DNA from: Sarcocystis neurona
Lineage: Eukaryota > Apicomplexa > Conoidasida > Eucoccidiorida > Sarcocystidae
DNA: 64,000 nucleotides
Reading direction: 5' to 3'
NCBI GenBank assembly: GCA_000727475.1
Contig: KL647302.1
Span: 1,683,234-1,747,233, forward strand
Shown here: piece after piece, positions 23,717 to 35,700 of the stretch
Numbering within the stretch: position 1 is the first letter of the stretch
Layout: each line of letters begins with the position of its first letter
Position numbers and translations under genes: made by a program
Notes under the pieces: model-generated
What the model was told of the DNA's origin: nothing
Databases searched by the model: none
Seen by the model: the letters and a program-made list of their open reading frames with translations, nothing else

Positions 23717-26700
23717 TCACCCCACAAAGGAGGAAAGATAGGGAGCAGCAGACGCGCGCTGCTGCGCCGACGGCGTATTGAGCGTTGCAGTAGTGCCGGG
23801 AGGCGGACGGAATGCCGCTGGAGATGCGCCAGCAGCCAGCTGTGTCGCCGTCGCCTGCTGCAGCAGTGGTGCAGGCGGCGGAGGGAGCAGCAGACCTGCG
23901 CCTCCTGGAGGCCCGAAGCCAGCACCAGGGTAGGTTGACCCTGGAGCGGAAGCACCACCGACCGCCGGAAAGAAGGAGCCGCCGGCACCCGCCGGGGGCG
24001 GCAGGGGCAGCGGTGGAGCCGCCAGCAGCCCGGCGCCTGCTCCAGCACCACCTGCGAAGGTGGGGTGAAGCGTAGTGGGAGCTGCGGCAGCTGCAGCAGG
24101 CCCTCCGGTCGCAGCAGCACCAGTCGGAACGGCAGCACCGGCGAGATGTGGCGGAGGAGGTGCGCAGGGAAACCCGCCACCAGGCGTTGCGGGCCCACCG
24201 GCAGGCCCCACGACCCCCCCCCGCAGGAACAGGAGGCAAAGCAGCCCCCCCACTACTACACGGCGCTGCAGCAGCAGCAGCACTATCACCAGAGGCCACC
24301 GAAGAAGCAGCAACGTTCTCTTCCTCCTCGCTGCTCTTTGGCGCCCTCCGCGGGCCTGTGTACGCGAGCTCTTTGCTATGCAGCGAGGAGTGACTACGGA
24401 GAAAATTTGGCTTCGGATCGTAGAACTGTTTGTTCTTGTACCGAATTTCAGAGAAATAGTGCGCCTCCACCACCTTCCCGCCAAACTTGCGGCCGTTCAA
24501 CGCCTGCATGCGCCACAAATGCAAAGCAGCAGCAGATGAGTGCGGCAGCAACGCCCACGCACTGGCGCAGTCGCCGCGCGCCGAATACGCGAGCGCTGCT
24601 GGCGAACGCGCAGCAGCACCACAAACGACGCAGCAGCAGCTGCTGCGGGCCACCACCTTCCTCAGCGTGACCCGGCAGAGAACCCAAGTAGCGAGTCCCT
24701 CGTCGAGCTCTTACACGCAGCAACAGCAGCAAATCCCCACTGCAGCAGCAGCACTGCATGCGACGTGGCGCCGACTCGACCCATGTGTGAACTTGTCAAC
24801 AATACAGACACATCCGCACCCTAACATGTACGTATACGCACAAGAGCGCGCCCCGTCCTCCGTTAAGAAGGAGTTCTCGGGCTCATGCACACGAAGAAAG
24901 AATAGATGAACCGCGGTGTATGTGTGGCTCTGTGTGTGTACTTGTGAAGAATATTTACCTTCCTTGCTTTAGCTGACCACTCGCAGTCCTGAAACTCAAC
25001 GTACGCATATCCGACGGTTGCCGGTTTCTCCTCCTCAGCTGCTGCCCCACTTTTGTCCCCTTCCGTCTTCGTTGCTCCCGTCCCGTCCTTCTCCGCTCCC
25101 TTTGCGCCGTCTTGCTCCTGCCGCTGCTGCTGCGGCTGCGCGGACGCTCCCGCGGCCGCACCCTCCTCTTTCTTCACCGCCCCAGCTCCTGGCTGCTGCT
25201 GCTGCAGCAACGACTGCAACTCGCCCGCTCCTCCCGCTCCGTCTGCTGCAGCATCGCCGCTGCTGCTGCCGAGCACGCCTCCTGCTTCCTCCTTCTTCAC
25301 CGCCCCCCCGGAAGCCGGCGCCACCCCTCTCGACTGCTCCTGTTTCGTCTGCTGCTGCTGCTGCTTCAGTTGCAGCTGCTTCTGCTCCTGCTGGTACGCC
25401 GCGTCGCTCTCCTGTTCGAACCCGCGCACTGGCCGCGGCACCTGCACGCTCACCACCGGCCCCCCGCACTCCTCGCACTCCAGCCGGATATCTTCTACAA
25501 TTTCCTCATATTCTTTGTCGTCCAGCAGCTGTATCAACACAGAACACAAGCAAACAAAATCTTCATCCTTCTCTCTTTCTTTCTCAAATATACATATACA
25601 TTGGTACGTGACTCACATAGAGCACCTCTATACATTTCTACAAACATGCGCACATATATAGAGAGAGAATGTGTATACTCTACACGTTTATGCATTTACT
25701 ATTTATTCAATACGTATACGAGCTGTGCATGCATATACATATATATATATACGTATACATACGTCCAGACACATAAACACATACACATAAAGTGTACGTC
25801 TACCATAAATATATACGCTACGTACGCATACGACGTGTGGAAGGATTTTAGAAGAGGAGAGGAAGAAATTGCTGATATTAAAGAGATATAAATATGCGTG
25901 TACGTGTGAAACACTTCCCACGCATGCGCGCAGATATACACACGCAACACCTTCCTCCTCTTCAGTCAACGCTTCACGCACACCAGCTATCCACCTAGCC
26001 ACATAAATATACGTATCCATACATATATATATATATATATCTACTGCCGAGAAGGTTTGCAAGGGCAGAGGAGATGGCGAGGAAGAAATGGCCCGCGGTT
26101 TCTTCTGTCGAGTCAACACTTTTTCGCCGCCCAGCCGTGCGAAGAGCAGAAGCTGCACGAAGCAGCAAAAGAGGCCCCCGCCCCGCGTCACGCTTCCCAG
26201 CAGCGTCCGCCCAACGAGGCGCCTAACCCACCTTCACGCGGATAGAACAGACACTCTTCCATATATATATAATATAGATTGCGATATAGTTTACATATAC
26301 ACACACACATACGTACGCATGCAGGCATGGCGCGGCACCACGAAACAGCCACTTTGCTGTTTCTCTCTGCATCTCTACATATAACTGCAGACAGACAACT
26401 TCCTCCGACAACGCTCTACTCACAAATTTATGCGTGCATGCAAAAATTCCCGCTACAATATACACACATATGTGTGGGCCAAAACCATACGGGTGGGCCA
26501 GAACCATTCCATACAGACACATATATACGCGTACCAAAAACTTCCCCATACACTACACGCACACATACACATATGAGTATGGAGCCACTCCCCACATACT
26601 TTTTACACATATATACAAGTATATATGAGTCTGATGAATTTCCCATATACTATTTACATGTATAAGTATGGAAGAACTCTATACACACTGCATGCACATA

Positions 26701-29700
26701 TACGTACATGTAATGAGTGCGGAAGAACTCCCGATACATTCTATGTGTGTAGACGTGTGGACGCACTCCCCCTTATATCCATTATATACATCCACCTATA
26801 CATACATAGAGGAGTGGATGGAGAACTCCCGCACAAACGTGTATATATGTGAGCATGAAGGAATTCCCCCTGTATTTTGTATGTAGCAGTGCGAGCGAGT
26901 TTTCCACCTACACACGTTATAGAGAGACACCACATATGGCAGGAGAAGCGGGCTGGGAGAGCAGCAGCGAAGCAGCAACGTACCTCCTCCTTCTCGACAA
27001 TGTTGGCCAACATAAGAACTCGGGTGCAGACTTGGGGTCGCAGGAGTGCCTGGACGTCGTTCATTTGGCCGCCCTGCGAGAAGTCTTCTTCATCTTCTTC
27101 ATCCTCTTCTTCTTCTTCGCCTCCTGCTGCTGCGGCTGCATCCTCTCCAGTTTTGTCCTGCTGCACGCGCGCCTTCTTCTTCCGCTTCTGCTTCGTCGCC
27201 TTCTGGAAGAAGGGCGCGATGACTTCCTGCTGGATTGCCTCCTCGGCCAGCAGCACCCGGTACGGGCTGTTCGAGTGCAGAATCTCGATCGCCTGCTGCT
27301 GACTCTCCATGTCCAAGTATTCGACCACACACACCATCTGCACGCAAGCAACCACCCCGACAGAAGCAGCAGCACCCCGCCGGACCGTGAACAACGCGCC
27401 CTGCGAGCAATGCAGCAACACCGCACGCCCCCCTCCCCGCCCATCACCCAGACGCAGCAGGAGCAGCAGAAGCAGCGGCCGCACGTCAGTGGCGCGAGCA
27501 GAAGCCACCGCCGGAAGAGAACTGCGCAGCAGCAGCAAGTCAAATGGGGCTGCGCACCGGGGACGCAACGGCACGTTCACGCGCCACCAGCAGGCGGACC
27601 GCAGCAGCAGCTGACAGGAGAGACACGCCCCATGCAGCAACCGACGAAGAAAATGAAGCAGCCGCAGCTGCTGCAGCAACAGCAACAGCAGCGGGCCACC
27701 TGCAGCACCATGACCGCGGTCACGCCTAGCGAAAGAGAAAGCAACCGGCCGCGGTCATAGAGACGTTCGAGGCTCGACAAAAGAGCAGCAACGCAGCACG
27801 GCAGCACCATCCGCTCAGCAGCAGGTAATGGACAAAAGCAACACAAACAAAACGGCAGCAAATCCCAACTCCCCGCCTACGAAAATTTAGTAAGGAAGTA
27901 CTTCAGGCACTGCAGAGGCGTGCATGAGCACAATAGTCCTCCATGTGAAGCGAACTATCGTAGCAGCTGCAGCAGCACGTGAACCGAAGAACAACAGCGT
28001 AGATATACGTACATGCGTAGGATCGTATATTTACGAACTGCCACCGTTTGATCCTCGAGTCTACACTCTTGTGTGCACGGCGCTTCTACGCCTCTCTCAA
28101 AACACCTCCGCACGCAAACTACACATAAATATGCAAATCTGCGTGTATACATATATTTATATATATAGGTAGACACATAGATACGGCAGGCCACATATGT
28201 AGACCTATTATATACGTATGTGCACACACACATGTACACATATACATATATATAGACACACAAATGTATAGCGGGCACCACATATATGGATCTACATATA
28301 TGTATGTGTACTTGGTAATGAACAGATATATATACACATAAACGTATACGTATATACAAACGTCTATGCCTGCTTTACGTTACGTAAAAGGAGACGGAAA
28401 AGCAGCACGAGGACGACGGTGTGGTGTACATCGCCGATGAATGGCGACGGAGCGCGTGAAGCAGCGAACTCGTCGAGTCACGCATGCGGCAGTGAAGTTT
28501 GCGTACCTCGGAATTGTCTTCCTTTTTCAGAAGATGAAAAGCGTTGAGCGGGCCGAAAGTTTCCATCAGCTGCCGTACCTGTTCGCACGCATGCAGCTGA
28601 CAGCAGACACGTGCTGCATCGCAGCAGCAGCAGCACCACCCGCCCCGCGCCACCGCCCTCTCTCTCCACAACGCGTCTCTCATCTTCCCTCATTGCCTCT
28701 CTTCCTTTCTCAGTATACCTTCTATACAGATACATTTATACACATATATATTAATGCATACATACATATATATGTACACCAGAGACGTACGTCTCTACTT
28801 ATGAATTCTTCTCTTTCTTTGTCGGTGTACGTTTCCATATATATATATACACGCACACATATGCATATATATATGCATATGTATATAGATATGTATATCT
28901 ATATATATATGTAAGTAGATATACATATACACCGAGAGAAACGTACGTGACTTCTCTTTGTACACATACAGAGACACACACACCCACATAATACACACAG
29001 CACCTACGACTACACACACAAGTCACAAGTCCATTACATAAATATGTACGTACATCACACTGTACACCTATACATATTATACATGTATGTACGTATATAC
29101 ATGCATATATATCACACCATACACCTATACATATATATATATATATATTCATTCCTCTTTGTCGTATATACATATATATATATATCACACCACACACCTA
29201 CACATATTGTATGTGCATATATATTTATATATACATATGTATCCCGCTTTATCATATATATATATATGTATCAGTGTGTATCGCAGTAGACATATGCGTG
29301 CATGCATGCCGTGAAGTATGTATCTGGTAAATAGAGGCACAAGTCTTCCTTTTGAGTTGCAGAAGTTTGCTCGACCAAATTCCCATTTGTGCGGCGGTGG
29401 AGAGACGCGCGCCTGCACCACTTCACTTCTTCTCCGTTCGTCACCTCCGTCCCCTTGCGAAGCCCCTCCGTGTCCCTCCCCGGTTCTATCACATACAAAT
29501 ATTTGTACACATTCATCGATAACTATTCGAGAGTGCACACGCAAACCTACACAGCCTTATCCGTGTGGTTTCCCTACCTACCTATCAACACATATACACA
29601 CACACGCATACCGATGTGTCTGCCCAGATGAGAGGGACGCATGCATACACATACAAATACAGGAGCAGGTGCACGTTCACAAAAAGGACGGAGAAGGAGA

Positions 29701-32700
29701 AGCGCATGCATTTCTACGAACAAACACAGAGACGAGAACTTGATAGCGATACACACATACTCAGAGAGGAGGACACAGAAGGCCAGGAAGATGTAAAGCG
29801 GCCTCCGACAAACTCAGAGAAACACAGCGACCAGGCACCTACGGCGAACTTCCCCCCATATATATACGACGAAGAAGAAGTATACGAATCTGCGCCCCCC
29901 CCCCTGTCCCCCTCCTCCCCCTGGGGCTGGTGCTGCCTCACCTTTTCCTCCGACATCACCGGCGGCAAATTGAGAACGCAGAGCCGCTCGGGCTGCTGGT
30001 TGCCTGCATGCGCCAACAGCAACACGTCAAAGAACTTCTTCGGGAGATCAACGCGGACGTGGCACACAAAAATTCACGCAGGTGCCACGCACGCACACGC
30101 AGGAGTCCACACTCATATACAAACGTCTCTATACTTTCGACAGCACCCAGATATACCTATATATACATATACACCTACCTACACGTATTCATATACTTGC
30201 ATGCAAATATATACACCTGCATGTGTACACATATATGCATATATTAACGCGTGTGCGGAGACGGGCAGAGAGGCGCGCTGTTCCCCACGGACCGACCCGC
30301 TGGGGGGGGGCCGGCGCTGCAGCAGAGAGACGCGGAGACCGGCCGCCACCGCCACGACCACCCGGACGGCCACGGGACTGGCCGTCTGCAATTTTCTTCC
30401 CCTTCTGTCTGTGTGGACGAACCCCTCCCCCTCTCATACACGTAAAAATATACATGTTATATACAAGCACGTACGGCTCTTCGTCGCAAAGAAGAAGCGG
30501 GCGACGGCCGACGGGCGACGGCAGACGAGCGACCCCCCGCGCATGCACGGTGGCGTCTTTCCAGATACATGTACACCCCCCTCCCCTCGTCTTCCTGCCT
30601 CTCCCTCTCTCTATACGCATATTTCGTAGACATACACGTACCAGTGCATGCACATGGACCCCGCGAAACACGCATGCTCACGCCTCTCCACAGACAGAGA
30701 GGGACGAAATGTAACTCTGCCAACAAATTTGTGGAAGACGCGCTGCAGCCACCTTCAACGACCAACCCTCGCAGCACTTCTTCACCCCAACAGAGAGAGA
30801 GCGACGCGAGACAGACACCGGGGAAAATATTAATGCGGGCGTCCCTGCATCCATGCAGACGTTTGGTGTCATCATGCAGGCGCCACTGGAAGCGTGTGTC
30901 TCGCACACACACGTCCGCAGCAGGACGGCCGCGAGAGACACAGGGACACACGGCAGCAGAAATGCCTGCATGCAAAGAGAGCGAGCGATGAAACTACTGA
31001 GCGAAAGCGAGAGAAGGACAGCCGTCGCCAACTCCGTGGGGGACGAGACATACGCACATGCACGCCGCACCAAACGATCATCAGGGCAGAGACACGGGGA
31101 GAGACACAACCGTCGACAGAGAAGGCGACACAAAAAACTACACACGTGCATGCACCACGTTGTTGGCATAGAGGGGGAAGGGCTGGAGACGGGGACGGAG
31201 ACGGCTACAGCAAGCGACCGTAAATTACAGAGTTCCACAAAAATGCAGGAGACGCACACAGACACGGCGACAAATACAACCACCTCCATACTGGAGAGAC
31301 GACGGAGAGACGGAGACAGCAAGGTACACACAGCTACATAGGCTTAAAGATAAGACACTGCCACACACGGAACTTCGCGTACGGGAAGAAGCTTTCTACA
31401 GAAAATATAGACGGGGGGTTAAACCGGAGGACACTCGACAGAAGACGGGCCAGGCCAGAACGGAGAGACACGGAGAGAACGGAGGAGACCTACTACGTGA
31501 AACTGGATATACGTATAGAGGGCGAGCGCTAGACAAAACGACACACACATAGAGAGAAGAGCTGGGTAATAAAACGAGACATATTCGATACGGAGGAGAG
31601 GTGGACAAACTACACGAGATACAACTACCCAAAATTCTGTCTCTTTCTGTAGCGAGAATTCCACGTATATATACAGACAGATGCAGCGCTGCATACAAAT
31701 ATACGGCGAGAGACAGGCACCTACCTACGCACATCTACGTGGCCGGATCCACCTTTTTATGAGAGGAGGTGCACACAGGTGGAGACCGAGGAAGGGTGCT
31801 GCTGAGCTTCGCAGCTGTCTCGGATAGAAGTCCACGGAGACGCAGACAGGGAGGTTCAGAGAAAGGGCAACCCAAAGTCATCCGAAGAAGGCCGTGCATG
31901 TGGATGAGTCGTATAAGCTGCAGACTTCCCCTCCGAGACGGAGACAGCCACCCTGCAGAGTTCCCCTCCTTTCATCAAGAAGCAGACCAGCAGACCGCAT
32001 ACACATGGAGACACGGCTAGACACGACCCCACACACACAGAGAGAAGACCAGCAACACGCAGCTCCGGGCGAAGAGAGGTAGACACACGCATTTGTCAGA
32101 CTGCAGGGAGCTCCAAAAAACAACATACACATCATATATGGCGAGAGCGGGATGCACAGGTCGAACTGCAAGTACATATATAATATAGGGACGAAGGGGG
32201 CTGGAGGAGAGACAAAAGTACATACAAACACGAGAGAGAGAGACACAGCAGCGTCGCAGACACTTCCCCTCGCCAAGGAACAGGAGACCCCTGCTGAGCA
32301 GCAGCATCTTTGTTTCCTGGGTGTGCGTGTGTGTGCGGTTCTTGCCTGTGGAGCCGACGACGCCGTGGGCTGCCATCTGCGCGGCAGCGAGCGCCGCCTG
32401 GGGACTGCGTGCGACCGCCTGCGCGACTTCTGCGGCCGAGGCCGCCGCTGCAGCAGCGGCAGCTTGGCCTGCGGGCGTGGTGAGCGGCGCACCAGCCACT
32501 GCAGAAGACCCGGCAGCCCCCGCGGAGGCCGCCCCCGCTGCCGCGCCTCCTCCCGCTGCCGCCAGCGAGGCTGCGACCGCGGGCCCGGCGGCAAGCGCGG
32601 CTGCCGCAGCGGGAAGCAACGCAGCAAGACTCGTCGCCGGAGTGGACGTCGCCACGCCCTGCGGGTGCAGCAGGGGAATTGTGGGAGGCGGGATCAGATG

Positions 32701-35700
32701 GTTCAACTCCTGCGGGTACGTCTTCGGCCGGCCAATGCGAAGGCTGCAGCAACACACAGAGCAGCAGCAACCTCGCAGCCACAGCAGCTGCTGCAGCAGA
32801 AGTAACAGCAGGAGCCGCAGCCCCAGCGACAGCGCCAGATGGCGCGAGCAACACCCGCAGCGGCAGCAGCGCTGACAGCAGCGGCCCAGCGACAGCATCA
32901 GCAGCACTCGGAGCAGCGCAACAACAGTGACACGGCACCAGCAGCAGCAGCACCAGTGACACGGCAGCAGCAACAGTGAGGGCTGCAAAGAGAGGAGGAG
33001 GAAGAGGAGGACGAGGGGCACTTGTGCGGCCCCTTTTCGACGACTCCAGGGAAAGAGGACGCAGCGACCGAGGCCCACGGCACGCATAGACGCGTGCAAA
33101 TGAGAAGGAGAACGAGAATATACAACGGCAACTACTGAAGAACAGATATGATATATGCACATACATATATATATATATACACGCCCGTGTACACACGTAC
33201 AAGCCGATGCATGCATGAGCGTCAACATGCAAGAGCGCACACAGACGGCTGGGGAGTGCAGTCGAGGGGAGAGGAGAGGAGGGGTAACACCGGCCGGATG
33301 CGGGACATGCAACGTTTTGCCCCCACATATATAGAGAGCAAGGGAAACCTACAGATATATATGTCTCTGCATATGGCAGACCACCTGCAAGCAGGCTGGG
33401 CCCACGTTGCTGCACGGCCGCAAAGCCACCACTTGCAGAGAGCGCTGCACTGCATTTCGCTAATCAACGGGGAAGGCGGGACCAAACAAGACGGCGCGCG
33501 CAGAGGGCAGCAGCACGAGACAGCGGAGGCGAGACACACGTGAGGAACCCGGAAGAAGTCGAGCTCATGCGCAAGTCGAAGAATTCTCGGCGGCTCGATC
33601 GGACGGGGCCTTCCCATATATTCTCCGCCGCACCTTCTTCTGCGCCTCTTCTTCCCCGCAGCGCGAAAGAGTCAACAACAGAGGCGCGAAAAGCAGCACG
33701 TGACTCTCCGGAGAACGCAAGACGCAGCAGCAGCAGCAGAAGCAGCAGAGACTGCTGCCGGCCCCTCTGGCGCCGTCTACGCGTCTGTCTCTCCCCTACA
33801 CACTGCTAGAACGCATGCATGCAAGAAACACCCCGTGGCCAGGAGCCCACGCTACTACGCCTACTAGGGGCAGGGAGCAACACATGCAGGCGACTCCCCC
33901 TGCTGCCCCTCCTCCGCTGCGGTGTCTGTACACCTCAATATTTTAGAGAACATGACGCGTGGCAGCACTGCCCACATGCAGACATGCGATGGCAGGCTGC
34001 GGTCAGCTTCAACCCCTGCTGCCCTCGTCTCCTGGAAAACGGAAAAGTCGTTCTTCGGCCCTTCCTCTCACTGGTCTTCCCCGTTGCTTCTGTTCACGCC
34101 GATTAACGACCCCACCACCCGCAGCAGCAACAGCAGTTCCGCCGTCCGCCGACTGTAGACCCCACGAGTTCACACCCGAAGAAATGATGTCGTTTTTTTC
34201 ATCACTTCCCGACTACGAGGACCAACTGAACTCGATCCACCTGTGTCACAAACAAAGGTTTTGCATGTCTACGTACTTGAAGATATATGGACAGAGGGAC
34301 TGACGCGGATATGTACATTTACTCATATATACGTGTACGGAGACAGACACGTATAAACAGGTACATATGTGCATACGCATATATATAAAGAAATGTACGT
34401 ATACGTACATACATATATATAGTGAGAATGAGAGGCACATATATACATGCGCATTTCAGCGCGTCGAAAGAGAGGAGGGGGGACGTTTCATTCGCATGCA
34501 TAGACCTCTGGTATCGACACAAACGCATGCATGTGACGTACGTTGTGGGACAGGCGCAGCACACACACGCACATACACACCTCTGGGCGAGGGGAGCCAC
34601 CCGCGGGAAGAAAGGCCCTCTCTACGGAGAAGAAAGAGTCGCATGCAAGGCAAGCAGGCAAGGCAACAAGACCTACTTGAAGCCCATGCAGTTCAGCCCG
34701 TTTAGCTGCATGCCGTTGCTCGCCTCTTCCATCGTTCGAAACTCGACAAAGGCGTAGTGTCCGTCAGTACTGCGCCAGGCCTTCACGGCAGGCGGGCCTG
34801 CAGGAGCAGCAGCAGCGGCGGTAGCCGCATCAAAACAGCGCCACAGAGACACACATACAGCAGCAGCATCAGCGCGAGGGGCGGAAGCCAGAGGGCCAGA
34901 GCGCGGCAGCAGCAGACGAGGCCGTATAGAGACGTGCTGCACCAGTATCACCACCAAGGCACCGGCCACCTGCTGCAGCGGCAGCCTGGGTGCCTGCTGT
35001 CCGCTCCCGGCGGGGTGTTCCCCCACCACTCGCAGCAGCAGCAGGTCGCCGCTGCAGTTCTTCTTGCGGCGCGTCGCTCGAGGCAGGAGGACACTGCTGC
35101 TACGCACCGCAGCAGCAGTACATGCAGGTCGAATGACAGTCAACAACAGGCATAGCAAGTCGTCTTCGGGACTTCTTCGTCGCGTTGCACCACCTCCACA
35201 CACACAAAACGAAGGGGATGAAAAGCACGCCTCCTTCACGACAAAAAATCAGACGCCTGCTGCCACTCCTGCTGCTGCTGCATCTCATGCGAAACACCAC
35301 GGGCTTGCTGCCGCTGCTACTGCTCCGTCTTCTACGAAGAAGCGGCGGTTTGCTGCCACTACTGCTGCTGCTGCGTCTCATACGAAACATCAGCGTCTTG
35401 CTGCCACTGCCGCTGCTGCAACATCATCTTGTCGTCGAACCCTGCCCTCTTCTTGCCGCCGCCGAGTTGCTGCTGCCCTCTCCGCAAGCGACAGCCGTGA
35501 CACGCTCCTTCTGTCCTCCCCCTCGTGTGCCTCTGCTGCCACACCTCTGATAGCTGTGCTGCACTGCTGCAAACTACTGTTTTCTCTGCTGCTGCAGCGG
35601 CTAAAACTGTAGGGTGCCTCTCCTCTTCCTGTTTGGCTGCTGTCGCTGCTGCCGCCAGAAAAACTGCTGCGCTGTTCTCCTCCTGCGCCTGCTGTGGCCT

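Noticed and set aside
23433..24213. Arg/Cys/Ser-rich end of U2AF in the uninterrupted frame
   Set aside because: Residue pattern is typical of GC-rich DNA read out of frame; the adjacent frame is compositionally regular and ends in a stop at 23717. Kept as a frame-break finding instead.
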